A stretch of DNA of 64,000 bases from Neisseria sp. (lineage in GTDB: Bacteria; Pseudomonadota; Gammaproteobacteria; Burkholderiales; Neisseriaceae), in assembly GCF_030530745.1 (NCBI RefSeq), contig NZ_JAUMUI010000001.1, positions 156,697-220,696 of the forward strand, given 5' to 3'. Below, piece after piece: positions 1-10,189 of this stretch. Each line of letters begins with the position of its first letter. Position 1 is the first letter of the stretch. A program made the translations under genes and the position numbers. Under the pieces are notes generated by a model. That model was not told the DNA's origin, did not search any database, and saw only the letters and a program-made list of their open reading frames with translations.

Positions 1-852
1 TTCGACTGGGTGGGCGGACGCTATTCCGTATGGTCGGCCATCGGCCTGCCCGTGATGGTGGCCGTCGGCGGCACCCACTTCCGCAAATTTCTCAGCGGCG
101 CGCACGCAATGGACAAACACTTCTTCAACACCCCGCCGCGCCGCAATATCCCCGTTTTACTGGCCTTAATCGGCATATGGTACGGCAATTTCTGCGGCGC
201 GCACGGCCAGGCCGTCGTGCCCTACAGCCACAACCTGCGCCGCCTGCCGGGCTATTTGCAGCAGCTCGACATGGAAAGCAACGGCAAACGCCGCACGCTG
301 CACGGCGACACGGTGGAATGCCACACCGGCGGCATCGTGTTCGGCGAAGAAGGCGTTAACTGCCAACACGCCTTTTTCCAACTGCTGCACCAAGGCACGC
401 GGCTGATTCCCGCCGATTTCATCGTGCCGATGCGCACCCCCTACCAAATCGGCCGCCAGCACCGCTTCACCGTCGCCAACGCCTTCGCCCAAACCGAAGC
501 ACTGATGCGCGGCAAAACCCTTGAAGAAGCCCGCGCCGAACTCACCGCCCTGCCTGAAGCCGAACGCGAAGAGCTTGCGCCGCAGAAAGAATTTCCCGGC
601 AACCAGCCCAGCAACAGCATACTGATCGAAGAAATCAACCCGTTCAACCTCGGCATGCTGATTGCCATGTACGAACACAAAGTATTCGCCCAAGGCGCAA
701 TTTGGGGCATCAACTCTTTCGACCAATGGGGCGTGGAATACGGCAAAGCGCTGGCAAAAAACATCGAACCCGAGCTTGCCCGCACCCAAAACATTCAACA
801 CGATTCTTCAACCGCCGGATTGATTGCGTTTTACCGCAAATGCAACCCATAG
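1..852 (+). CDS. pgi: glucose-6-phosphate isomerase, C-terminal part
   Basis: Interconverts glucose 6-phosphate and fructose 6-phosphate in the cytoplasm. The gene enters from the left edge already in frame (Phe-Asp-Trp at base 1), so about 283 of the family's usual ~550 residues are present and the start lies outside. The family-specific stretch GGRYSVWSAIGLP is at the very beginning, followed by the NFCGAHGQAVVPYS and GQLHGDT-like (RTLHGDTVECHTGG) segments and the conserved GVEYGKALA near the end, which together make the assignment secure. The C-terminal lysine-rich tail is ordinary. It is followed by a strong hairpin terminator at 888-931. Confidence 0.96.
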   Translation, partial: FDWVGGRYSVWSAIGLPVMVAVGGTHFRKFLSGAHAMDKHFFNTPPRRNIPVLLALIGIWYGNFCGAHGQAVVPYSHNLRRLPGYLQQLDMESNGKRRTLHGDTVECHTGGIVFGEEGVNCQHAFFQLLHQGTRLIPADFIVPMRTPYQIGRQHRFTVANAFAQTEALMRGKTLEEARAELTALPEAEREELAPQKEFPGNQPSNSILIEEINPFNLGMLIAMYEHKVFAQGAIWGINSFDQWGVEYGKALAKNIEPELARTQNIQHDSSTAGLIAFYRKCNP

Positions 853-887
853 GCCGCCACCTTTTGCCGGTAAGGCAGAAATCAAAC

Positions 888-931
888 CGATGCGGCCGGT
901 GCTTTGTCAGAACCGGCCGCATCGTTTGTTT
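888..931 (+). terminator. rho-independent terminator of pgi
   Basis: A 13-base-pair perfect stem (888-900 with 912-924, GC-rich arms CGATGCGGCCGGT) with an 11-base loop is followed by TTTGTTT. It lies 36 bases behind the pgi stop codon. Confidence 0.85.
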
Positions 932-959
932 AAACACACAGCCGCCCGAAGGCGGCTGG
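928..959. repeat. solitary CRISPR-repeat-like unit
   Basis: These 32 bases match the repeat of the array at 6131-8419 at 29 of 32 positions (differences at repeat positions 5, 20 and 32). The stem arms GCCGCC and GGCGGC are intact and the loop change creates a TTCG tetraloop when read on the minus strand. There is no second repeat at spacer distance on either side, so it is a single unit located between pgi and greB, overlapping the T-tract of the pgi terminator. The same loop change is present in the degenerate repeat at 17986-18017 but in none of the 35 array repeats. Confidence 0.8.
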
Positions 960-1034
960 TTAAAGGCAATGCCGGCATCGTTTTTTGCGGCGGTTCCGAA
1001 TTGCCGGACTCAAACTCGGTTCGCCCCCACACAC

Positions 1035-1526
1035 TCACTCAATCCTTACATACGCCACCGACAAAATTTCAATCACTTCCCTGCCCTCCGGCCCGTTCAG
1101 CACCACTTCGTCGCCTTCGCGCGCTTTAATCAGGCTGCGCGCCAGCGGCGAAATCCATGAAATTTTGTTTTTGGCCGTGTCGATTTCGTCGATACCGACG
1201 ATTCTCACCACCTGTTCGCTACCGTCGCCGCGCAAAAGTTCCACCGTGGCGCCGAAAAACACTTGGTCGGTGGCTTCGCGGATTTCTGGATCGACCACTT
1301 GCGCCGCTTCCAAACGCTTGGTTAAAAAACGGATGCGGCGGTCGATTTCGCGCATACGGCGCTTGCCGTAGAGATAGTCGCCGTTTTCGCTTCGATCGCC
1401 GTTGCCCGCCGCCCAATTCACAATCTGAACGATTTCGGGGCGTTCTTTGTTAACCAGGCTGTACAGCTCGTCTTTCAAAGCCTGCCAGCCTGCGGGGGTG
1501 ATGTAGTTGGGTGTGTTGCCGCTCAT
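1035..1526 (-). CDS. greB: transcription elongation factor GreB
   Basis: Rescues backtracked RNA polymerase by stimulating cleavage of the nascent transcript's 3' end. The 163-residue length suits GreB. The N-terminal coiled coil carries the acidic tip NGDRSENGDYLYGKRR (about residues 42-57, including the conserved Asp/Glu pair), and the C-terminal FKBP-like domain ends in ISPLARSLIKAREGDEV. ATG at 1526 gives the family N-terminus. It converges with pgi. An AT-type uptake sequence lies directly upstream at about 1534. Confidence 0.96.
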   Translation of the reverse strand: MSGNTPNYITPAGWQALKDELYSLVNKERPEIVQIVNWAAGNGDRSENGDYLYGKRRMREIDRRIRFLTKRLEAAQVVDPEIREATDQVFFGATVELLRGDGSEQVVRIVGIDEIDTAKNKISWISPLARSLIKAREGDEVVLNGPEGREVIEILSVAYVRIE

Positions 1527-1595
1527 GTAATGCCGTCTGAAATGTACAAAAGTGCATTTTAACCGATTGCCGCGCTTTTTTCAGACGGCCTCCCT

Positions 1596-1674
1596 AGGGG
1601 CTGTTGACAATTAACGCAACGGCGGTGTTTTTGGCCAAAAATACCGCCGTTGCGTTGAATGTCGGCAGCCCCTA
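1596..1674. repeat. 79-bp inverted-repeat element
   Basis: The outer ends AGGGGCTG and CGGCAGCCCCT pair, and inside them ACGCAACGGCGGT pairs with ACCGCCGTTGCGT around a TTGGCCAAAA centre. A decayed relative, still recognisable by ATACCG, GTCGGCA and AGCCCTAA, is at about 49745-49835. It looks like a small dispersed palindromic element between greB and the PepSY gene and encodes nothing. Confidence 0.6.
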
Positions 1675-1738
1675 ATTTCCGACTAAACCGGACCCGTTAA
1701 AATTTATCCTGTATTTCCCGCATCATTAAGGAGTTGCC

Positions 1739-2011
1739 ATGAAAAAACCGTTTGCCCTGATGACCGCTGCCGCGCTGATATTTTCCGCCGCCGCACCTGC
1801 GTCCGCCCAAACCTATATTTCAAGAAAGCAGGCAGTTGCCGCCGCCAAAGCCAAAGTGCCCGGGCGCGTTGCCGATGTAGATGCAGAACTTGATTCACGC
1901 CGCCCGCATTATGAAGTGGATATTTATACCAAACGGGGCCGCAAACACGAAATCAAAGTAGATGCACGCACCGGCAAGGTTTATTCAAACCGTATCGACT
2001 ATGATGATTGA
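1739..2011 (+). CDS. small exported PepSY-domain protein
   Basis: A 90-residue protein with a clear signal peptide (MKKPFALMTAAALIF, cleavage expected after ASAQ near residue 23) and one PepSY-type domain filling the rest: the helix SRKQAVAAAKAKVPG followed by the strands YEVDIYTKRGRKHEIKVDA and the typical GKV end. Such domains are thought to bind or inhibit peptidases in the periplasm; the exact role of this one is unknown. The start is supported by TAAGGAG seven bases before the ATG. It is a single gene, closed by an inverted uptake-sequence pair at 2033-2078. Confidence 0.85.
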   Translation: MKKPFALMTAAALIFSAAAPASAQTYISRKQAVAAAKAKVPGRVADVDAELDSRRPHYEVDIYTKRGRKHEIKVDARTGKVYSNRIDYDD

Positions 2012-2032
2012 TAAAGGTTTTACAAATGCTTC

Positions 2033-2078
2033 AGGCCGTCTGAAAAAATTTCTTTATAGAAAACTTTTCAGACGGCCT
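2033..2078. terminator. inverted DUS pair
   Basis: AGGCCGTCTGAAA and its complement TTTCAGACGGCCT form a 13-bp stem 20 bases behind the PepSY gene, the usual Neisseria arrangement in which paired uptake sequences double as a transcription terminator. Confidence 0.65.
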
Positions 2079-2145
2079 TCTTACAGGCTGCGTTAACAAC
2101 CGATACCCATCAATACGGTTTTTCCGTAACTTGGCGTAGTAACTT

Positions 2146-2718
2146 CTATGCCTGCACCCGGCCGCGCCGGTAGGCCGCATATTTCCGGTATAGCCACACA
2201 GCCACAAACACCACCACGAATACGGCCAGAACCGGCAGAAACAGGCTGAGCAGCGTCATCACCACCGCCGCACCGGTTTCCAAAACCGAAAACACGGGAT
2301 TGGCCGTGCCGCCCGTGGCGGCGGTACTGGCTGCGCGGGTGGTGGCGTTCACGCCTTTAATGGCCGCCGCTGCGCCGCCGCCTGCTATAACCGCCAGCGC
2401 CCACGTTACGGCGGGGCTTAAATCGGCGGCGGTCGAGGCCATCACGGCCGTGCCCGCCAAGCCGGCCAGCGGTACTGCGAGCGTGTCGAGCAGGTTGTCG
2501 ACAAACGGCACCAGATAGGCCAGCGATTCGGTGATGGCGGCGATGCCGAGGATAATCAGCGCGTTGGTGCTGCCCAGCCACTGCCAGCTTTCGTTCAACG
2601 GCCACATGCCGAAATAAGCCGACACGCTCAGGGCAAACAAAGGCAGAAAAACGCGAAAGCCCGAGCTGGCCGCCAAACCGATGCCGAGCGCGATGCTGAT
2701 AAGTGTTTCAAAGTTCAT
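2146..2718 (-). CDS. DUF4126 family inner-membrane protein
   Basis: A 190-residue, very hydrophobic protein with about four to five membrane spans and the DUF4126 hallmarks: an N-terminal SIALGIGLAASSGFRVFLPL, then FVDNLLDTLAVPLAGLAGT and the Gly/Ala-rich IAGGGAAAAIKGVNATTRA, ending in a hydrophobic helix and a basic tail (YRKYAAYRRGR). Function unknown. ATG at 2718 is preferred to an upstream start at 2757 because the protein family begins at MNFETLISIALG. Confidence 0.8.
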   Translation of the reverse strand: MNFETLISIALGIGLAASSGFRVFLPLFALSVSAYFGMWPLNESWQWLGSTNALIILGIAAITESLAYLVPFVDNLLDTLAVPLAGLAGTAVMASTAADLSPAVTWALAVIAGGGAAAAIKGVNATTRAASTAATGGTANPVFSVLETGAAVVMTLLSLFLPVLAVFVVVFVAVWLYRKYAAYRRGRVQA

Positions 2719-2802
2719 GATTTTAATCGAAAACAGAAAACGCGCATGATACTGCAATCTTGCGCGTTTGCGGCAGATTTACGATTATGGCAACCCGGCC
2801 CG

Positions 2803-3123
2803 TCAATATCTCGGTACAGCAGGATCGGCCTGCAACGACCAGGCGTCGATACCGCCTTGCAGGTTATACAGTTCGTCGAAACCTGCGTTGGCCAAATACA
2901 TGGCGGTGTGCAGGCTGCGCACGCCGTGGTGGCAATACACCACAATCGGGCCTTCGTCGGGCAACTCGTTGTGGCGCAGCGGAATCAGGTTCATCGGAAT
3001 ATGCACATGGCCGGGCAGCGCGCAAAAGGCAACTTCCTCGTCGGTGCGCACGTCGAGCAGGGTTAACGGTTTGCCTTCGGCAAGCCATTGCTGCAATTGT
3101 TGGGGGGTGATTTGCGGAATCAT
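2803..3123 (-). CDS. single-domain rhodanese-like sulfurtransferase
   Basis: A 106-residue protein made of one rhodanese domain. It has LLDVRTDEE near residue 23, the cysteine active-site loop CHHGVRS at about residues 64-70, and the closing LQGGIDAW. Proteins of this size (GlpE-like) transfer sulfane sulfur to thiophilic acceptors in the cytoplasm; the physiological partner cannot be read from the sequence. It precedes no co-directional close neighbour except the DUF4126 gene 84 bases downstream. An inverted uptake-sequence pair separates it from pcm. Confidence 0.88.
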   Translation of the reverse strand: MIPQITPQQLQQWLAEGKPLTLLDVRTDEEVAFCALPGHVHIPMNLIPLRHNELPDEGPIVVYCHHGVRSLHTAMYLANAGFDELYNLQGGIDAWSLQADPAVPRY

Positions 3124-3147
3124 AATGAGTGTGTTTGAGTGTGTGCA

Positions 3148-3176
3148 AGGCCGTCTGAAACGCGTTCAGACGGCCT
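3148..3176. terminator. inverted DUS pair
   Basis: AGGCCGTCTGAA and TTCAGACGGCCT face each other with a five-base loop between the rhodanese gene and the upstream pcm gene, so it probably terminates pcm transcripts. Confidence 0.6.
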
Positions 3177-3263
3177 CAAACTTTGCAAAATTAAATTCCC
3201 GCCTGCTGTGCAGGTTGGGCGTTTCTGATGCTGGCCGGCCGTGCGGAAGATTCGGCCTGTTTG

Positions 3264-3914
3264 TTAAAACTGAAATTTTCCGGCGGCTGCGGGGGTATTC
3301 AGATAAGGGATATAAGTGTCGAACAACGTGTGTTCGGTAAAGCCTTCGCCGTGGCGGGTAATCAGCAGGGCGCGCTGAACAGGCGCGCTGCCCGCCACCA
3401 CCACCATACGGCCGCCGTTTTTCAATTGGTTTTTCAAGGCTTCGGGCACAACGGGCACGGCACCGCCGATATAGACGGCATCGAACGGGGCGCTTTCCGA
3501 AACACCTGCCAGGCCGTCGCCGGTTTGATAAACCACATTATCGAAACCGAGCCCGTCAAGCACGTTTCGGGCACGCTGTTGCTGTGCGGCGTCGATATCA
3601 ATAGTGGTTACGCTGCCGCCCAGTTTGTGCAGCAGCGCGGTGGCATAACCCGAGCCGGTGCCGACCTCCAGCACGCGCTCGCCCGCTTTCAGCGCTAACC
3701 CCTGAATCAGGCGGGCAACGATTTTCGGCTCCAGCATGCTGCCGCCGTTAGGCAGCGGCAGCGTTATATCGGCATAGGCGTAAGCCCGCTGCGCTTCGCC
3801 CACAAAACGTTCGCGCGGCACTTCGGCCAGTGCGTCTAAAACATCGAAATCCAACACATCCCAAGGGCGGATTTGTTGTTCTACCATATTGAAACGTGCT
3901 TGCTCAAAGTTCAT
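3264..3914 (-). CDS. pcm: protein-L-isoaspartate O-methyltransferase family protein
   Basis: A 216-residue SAM-dependent methyltransferase of the Pcm family, which repairs isoaspartyl residues in damaged proteins. The N-terminus NMVEQQIRPWDVLD and PRERFV are typical of the proteobacterial subgroup. The SAM-binding motif I, VLEVGTGSGYATALL, sits at about residue 81, followed by the acidic strand end TIDID and the post-motif FDAVYIGGAVPVVPEAL. Some members of this subgroup lack proven isoaspartate activity, so the substrate is inferred. ATG at 3914 is the natural family start. Confidence 0.85.
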   Translation of the reverse strand: MNFEQARFNMVEQQIRPWDVLDFDVLDALAEVPRERFVGEAQRAYAYADITLPLPNGGSMLEPKIVARLIQGLALKAGERVLEVGTGSGYATALLHKLGGSVTTIDIDAAQQQRARNVLDGLGFDNVVYQTGDGLAGVSESAPFDAVYIGGAVPVVPEALKNQLKNGGRMVVVAGSAPVQRALLITRHGEGFTEHTLFDTYIPYLNTPAAAGKFQF

Positions 3915-4110
3915 GCCTTGCTCCGTGGCGGTTTGATATTCGGATTGTTTTTGGATTATACGGTGTTTGACGCGGGTATCACAATGTTTCAGACGGCATG
4001 TGCAGCATCTCAGCTTGATTTTTTTCGGCTTCAGACAAACCGTTAAAAACTATCATAAAAACCAAAATTTTATCATGGCAGTTTTTCACTGCTTTTTATA
4101 AAAACCGTTC

Positions 4111-4143
4111 AGGCCGTCTGAAACCGAATTTTTCAGACGGCCT
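4111..4143. terminator. inverted DUS pair behind ettA
   Basis: AGGCCGTCTGAAA and TTTCAGACGGCCT form a stem 18 bases past the ettA stop codon on the minus strand. Confidence 0.65.
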
Positions 4144-4161
4144 GCATAGATGGTTGGGCCA

Positions 4162-5835
<1,674 letters not shown>

Positions 5836-6130
5836 AGCAATCTCTTAAACTTCATGCATAGATTGGAAAATTTCACACAACCCGGCAGGCCGTCTGAAGC
5901 CTACCGTTCCTACTGTTTAAAGATTTTTACATTTTAACCGAAAAAATCTTTTTTAAAAACAATGAGTGAAGATAAGCAGCATCCCCCAACCTCCCGCCGA
6001 CACATACCGCTGTTTAATAACCATATCGGTCTTAAATATCTTCAAAATTGCCAATTTCGGCAGATCCAATACACAACCGCTCAAAAGCAACTGAAGTGGT
6101 TTATCCGGCATTGGCTTCATTCTGCCAATT
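5836..6130. other. intergenic region between ettA and the CRISPR array
   Basis: One uptake sequence (about 5888) and no convincing gene, RNA or terminator are visible. The last ~190 bases show no repeat-like unit, so the array ends cleanly at 6131. Confidence 0.5.
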
Positions 6131-8419
6131 GCTTCAACACACAGCCGCCTGAAGGCGGCTGCTTGTCCAAATCCCGGCGGCGTTTGTCCGGCAGCAGGTT
6201 TCAACACACAGCCGCCTGAAGGCGGCTGCTTATTAACATACCATCCCTTGTTGTGAAAGACGTAGTTTCAACACACAGCCGCCTGAAGGCGGCTGCTTCG
6301 GGCTTCCCGCAAATTTCAGTCGGCCAGTTAATGTTTCAACACACAGCCGCCTGAAGGCGGCTGCGTTTTGAAAGGTAGGGCGCATAAACGGCCTTGCCGG
6401 TTTCAACACACAGCCGCCTGAAGGCGGCTGCATTAAAGTTTATTCCCCTAGCATGATTGAGCTTGTTTCAACACACAGCCGCCTGAAGGCGGCTGCGTTG
6501 TTGGTGTAGTTCTTGCATTACTTGTGAATAGTTTCAACACACAGCCGCCTGAAGGCGGCTGCTGGATGTATGCTGGCAGCGGCTGCGACTTCAACGGTTT
6601 CAACACACAGCCGCCTGAAGGCGGCTGCCTATAGGCGGTATAGCCGTTGCCCAAAGCCTGCAGTTTCAACACACAGCCGCCTGAAGGCGGCTGCACGCAT
6701 CTACCTGGTCGTCATGCCTCCCGTTGGGGTTTCAACACACAGCCGCCTGAAGGCGGCTGCTTCAATACCACGGGGCGAAGTAGTTAGTTCTGAAGTTTCA
6801 ACACACAGCCGCCTGAAGGCGGCTGCGTCCCGGCAGTACCGGAATAAGACGGGGATTTTGTTTCAACACACAGCCGCCTGAAGGCGGCTGCCTGACAGAT
6901 TTCTTTTGGCGTTGTTTTACATAACGTTTCAACACACAGCCGCCTGAAGGCGGCTGCATGGATAATCATCCAATGCCAGCGGGGCAAGGTTGTTTCAACA
7001 CACAGCCGCCTGAAGGCGGCTGCTGCGTGGTTTTGGCATCTTTAATACTCCGTAATTGTTTCAACACACAGCCGCCTGAAGGCGGCTGCAGGCTGCCGTT
7101 GCCGAACGCAGCCGAAAACTGCTGTTTCAACACACAGCCGCCTGAAGGCGGCTGCGCCCAACCTGCGCACGCCCTGCATCCTGCACTGGGATGTTTCAAC
7201 ACACAGCCGCCTGAAGGCGGCTGCTGAATTAAAGAGCAGTTATGCTTATTACAAGCAGGTTTCAACACACAGCCGCCTGAAGGCGGCTGCCCGCGCCCTT
7301 GGCCTCAATCCTACGTAAAACAGAGTTTCAACACACAGCCGCCTGAAGGCGGCTGCCTTCACGATATGAGTTTGCATATTATTCTCAAGTGTTTCAACAC
7401 ACAGCCGCCTGAAGGCGGCTGCGTAATAACGGCTGCGGAAGAATCCTCAATATAGACGGTTTCAACACACAGCCGCCTGAAGGCGGCTGCACAAAGCTTC
7501 GCTTCGCTTCGTTTTGTATGCTGAAGTTTCAACACACAGCCGCCTGAAGGCGGCTGCTTTTGCCGTTCATCTATCCTGTATCACCTTGTATATGTTTCAA
7601 CACACAGCCGCCTGAAGGCGGCTGCATAACGCGGTCAAAGTGCCCACTTGCCAAACTATGTTTCAACACACAGCCGCCTGAAGGCGGCTGCGTTGGCGCA
7701 GATTTAGACAAATTAAGCAGCACGGTTTCAACACACAGCCGCCTGAAGGCGGCTGCTTTACCCTACCCGGCAGCTGATAGACGGGGATTAGTTTCAACAC
7801 ACAGCCGCCTGAAGGCGGCTGCTTGACCGCCCTTTTCGGGGATTTGCGCGGCCTGCAAGTTTCAACACACAGCCGCCTGAAGGCGGCTGCCTTCACATTC
7901 AGCCTTGGCGTGGTAAGCGAAGAGGTTTCAACACACAGCCGCCTGAAGGCGGCTGCCTGATTCATATTTGCGCACTGTACCCTGTTTCGTGTTTCAACAC
8001 ACAACCGCCTGAAGGCGGCTGCACGATTACAAATGCCGTTTCTGAATTGACTTTTAGTTTCAACACACAGCCGCCTGAAGGCGGCTGCCCATTACGCCGC
8101 TGGGCAGACGGTTGATATAGCTCTGTTTCAACACACAGCCGCCTGAAGGCGGCTGCAGAAGAAGGGCGCGGGCTGAAAAAGCCGATTTGTTGTTTCAACA
8201 CACAGCCGCCTGAAGGCGGCTGCGTCGGTACTGGTTTCAGCCAGCTTTACTATCTGTTTCAACACACAGCCGCCTGAAGGCGGCTGCCTAACAACATTTT
8301 TTCTTCTGTTTCCACACAAATGTTTCAACACACAGCCGCCTGAAGGCGGCTGCGCGGCCATGCCGTCAAAACCAAAAACGACAAAATGTTTCAACACACA
8401 GCCGCCTGAAGGCGGCTGC
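6131..8419 (-). CRISPR. type I-C CRISPR array, 35 repeats and 34 spacers
   Basis: A 32-base repeat recurs at 65-69-base steps. On the plus strand it begins GTTTCAACACACAGCC and ends GAAGGCGGCTGC. On the minus strand it ends GTTGAAAC, the usual 3' handle of type I-C repeats, and has a stem CAGCCGCC/GGCGGCTG. Spacers are 33-37 bases and all differ by eye. Transcription is therefore from the cas2 side towards lower coordinates. The unit at 6131-6162 (leader-distal) has a T-to-C change that spoils the handle, as expected for the oldest end. The unit at 7991-8022 has one change (repeat position 14) that leaves a G-U pair in the RNA. I could not identify any spacer target by eye. Confidence 0.98.
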
Positions 8420-8610
8420 TCCCTATGGTTTGAAGCCTTGCTGGGTAAGGCTTGGCGGCCTTTGATTCGCTAAACTTCCGCATAGGGAGTGATTTGCAGT
8501 ATAGCACGGTATGAATTTTTATACTGCATTTTTATAACATACTGATTTTTAAAGAATTTTTTGCTATCGCTAACCTGCCTGCATTTTAATGAGAACCGCA
8601 GGTTAGCGAA
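8420..8610 (-). promoter_or_regulatory. CRISPR leader
   Basis: AT-rich stretch between cas2 and the newest repeat. It holds a perfect 9-bp inverted repeat whose inner arm abuts the first repeat (CTCCCTATG at 8419-8427, CATAGGGAG at 8481-8489), a possible -10 TATACT for leftward transcription (8498-8503), and a perfect 12-bp hairpin just behind the cas2 stop (8567-8578 with 8598-8609, loop 19), which may terminate cas2 transcripts. The adaptation machinery should recognise the repeat-proximal part; no binding site is proven here. Confidence 0.75.
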
Positions 8611-8904
8611 TTATAAAATCAACGTATCCTTAAATATATCCACCGCCGGTTTGGCACCGTAGTGCTCTACTTTTCTGCGCCATTTGCTGCCCAAATGGTA
8701 AAACCGCAAACTGTCGCACTCGGGGTTGTAAGTTTCCAATAATTTTGCTTTCAATACTACCCACTGATCGGGCGTAACGTCGCATTCAAACACCGAATAT
8801 TGCGCCCGCACGCCGTAATCCAGGCAATGTTTGGCAATCCTGCGCAGCCGTTTCTGCCCTTCGGGATCGTCAAATGAAATATCGTAAGTAATCAACATCA
8901 GCAT
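8611..8904 (-). CDS. cas2: CRISPR-associated endonuclease Cas2 (type I-C)
   Basis: The 97-residue structural partner of Cas1 in the spacer-integration complex. The ferredoxin-like fold starts with MLITYDISFDDPEGQKRLRR, carrying the conserved Asp after the first strand, and continues with YSVFECDVTPDQW. Its start lies 39 bases behind the cas1 stop, so the two genes are probably co-transcribed. Two in-frame ATGs exist (8904 and 8898); the second gives the more common family N-terminus MLITYD, so the start is uncertain by two residues. Confidence 0.95.
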   Translation of the reverse strand: MLMLITYDISFDDPEGQKRLRRIAKHCLDYGVRAQYSVFECDVTPDQWVVLKAKLLETYNPECDSLRFYHLGSKWRRKVEHYGAKPAVDIFKDTLIL

Positions 8905-8943
8905 TGGTAAAATTTTCCTAAAAAATGACCGCTTGCAAACCGG

Positions 8944-9957
8944 CTACCTCATTAAAAACGGCGGATATTCCGCCAAATCGCCGCGTAAATGGCGGGCGAG
9001 CAACATTGCCTGAATATATGGCAATAATCCGATTTCTACTTCCTCGTTCAAAAAAGGATGAACTATTTTTTCCTGTTTTTTCGCCTGTAAGGTTTGGAAT
9101 ATCAACTTGCGTGTTTCAGGTTTAATCATAATTGCACCACTTGCTTCGCTAACAAAGTCTGTTGGTTTGATTTGCCCGCGGTTAATCAGCGACAACACCA
9201 TTCTATCCACCCACCAGGCACGGAATTCTTCCAAAATATCCTGTGCCAAACTGTCTCGCCCCGGACGGTCGGCGTGCAAAAAGCCCACCTGCGGATCCAA
9301 GCCCACGCCCTGCAAGGAACCGCTGATGTCTTTACCTAAAATACTGTATAAAAACGACAGCAACGCATTCACCCCGTCGCGCGGCGGGCGGCGGTTACGT
9401 CCGTAGAACACAAAACCGCTTTCTGTCTTAATCAACTGCCCGAACACGCCGAAGTAGCGGGCTGCCGCGTCGCCCTCGATACCGCGAATCAGTTCCAGAT
9501 TTTCCGCTTTTTTCAATTGCATCAGTGATGAATTTAATGCCGAAACCGCCGTCTGAATCTCCGCATTATCGCCGTGATTGCGAATCTGCCGCTGCAACAC
9601 CCGCTTGGAAGCCTGAATTTTGGCGGCGATAATATTGCGTGCCACCGGCACGGGGTTTTGCTCGGAAAGCCGATACTGCGTCCGCCGCAACAGCACGTTA
9701 CCGCTCTGCCGCCCTTGCAACCGCCCCAAAAAACGCCCGTTTTCGGTGAAAAACGCCAAATTGACATTATTTTCACCGCAAAACCCCATCAAAAACGGCG
9801 ACACCAACACATTGCCGAAACAGAAAATATGCCCGATGGAATGCACCGGCAACTGTGCCACTTTTTTGTGATCTTGCTCCACCACCAAAGTTTCGCGTTC
9901 TTTGTGGAGATAACTGCCTTGAGTGGTGATATACAGCGTATTTTGCAGCTTACGCAT
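8944..9957 (-). CDS. cas1: CRISPR-associated integrase Cas1 (type I-C)
   Basis: Integrates new spacers at the leader end of the array together with Cas2. The 337-residue protein begins MRKLQNTLYITTQGSYL, the standard I-C Cas1 N-terminus. This is why ATG at 9957 is chosen over an in-frame upstream start at 10050, which lies inside an uptake sequence. The catalytic region contains the His and Asp/Glu of HADRPGRDSLAQDILEEFR (about 250-268), after the conserved helical Glu region EGDAAARYF. GGGAG lies about 12 bases upstream of the start. Unlike the usual I-C operon, cas1 does not follow cas4 directly: about 1.3 kb of low-GC DNA separates them. Confidence 0.96.
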   Translation of the reverse strand: MRKLQNTLYITTQGSYLHKERETLVVEQDHKKVAQLPVHSIGHIFCFGNVLVSPFLMGFCGENNVNLAFFTENGRFLGRLQGRQSGNVLLRRTQYRLSEQNPVPVARNIIAAKIQASKRVLQRQIRNHGDNAEIQTAVSALNSSLMQLKKAENLELIRGIEGDAAARYFGVFGQLIKTESGFVFYGRNRRPPRDGVNALLSFLYSILGKDISGSLQGVGLDPQVGFLHADRPGRDSLAQDILEEFRAWWVDRMVLSLINRGQIKPTDFVSEASGAIMIKPETRKLIFQTLQAKKQEKIVHPFLNEEVEIGLLPYIQAMLLARHLRGDLAEYPPFLMR

Positions 9958-10015
9958 GGTTGAAAAACTCCCTTTATTTTGACCGCTCTTTTGTTTTTGG
10001 AACAACTTACCATTT

Positions 10016-10050
10016 AGGCCGTCTGAGAAAATCAGTCTTTCAGACGGCAT
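10016..10050. terminator. inverted DUS pair upstream of cas1
   Basis: AGGCCGTCTGA and an AT-type TTTCAGACGGCAT face each other. No T-tract follows on either side, so termination is uncertain. The pair sits between cas1 and the inserted low-GC DNA. Confidence 0.4.
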
Positions 10051-10189
10051 AGAACAAAAAACAGATAACCACTAACGCGTTCGTGTTCAAGGACACAACC
10101 CATGTTTGCTTCTATTTATATGCAATTTAGTATCTTCATGCTAAAATACTCTTGGCTTAAATTCACAACCTTAATTAAAGGAACATTAA

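Noticed and set aside
6163-8387. Self-targeting spacers.
   Set aside because: I compared spacers by eye with the genes in this window and saw no long match; a computed search against the whole genome and phages would be needed.
6233-8397. Several open frames across the array with repeated peptides such as VSTHSRLKAAA and QPPSGGCVLK.
   Set aside because: They are translations of the CRISPR repeat in different frames and appear because the repeat lacks stop codons; there are no ribosome sites and they change frame with spacer length.
9957-10050. An in-frame upstream start that would lengthen Cas1 by 31 residues.
   Set aside because: The extra part begins inside an uptake sequence (MPSERL is its translation) and does not resemble Cas1; ATG at 9957 gives the family N-terminus.
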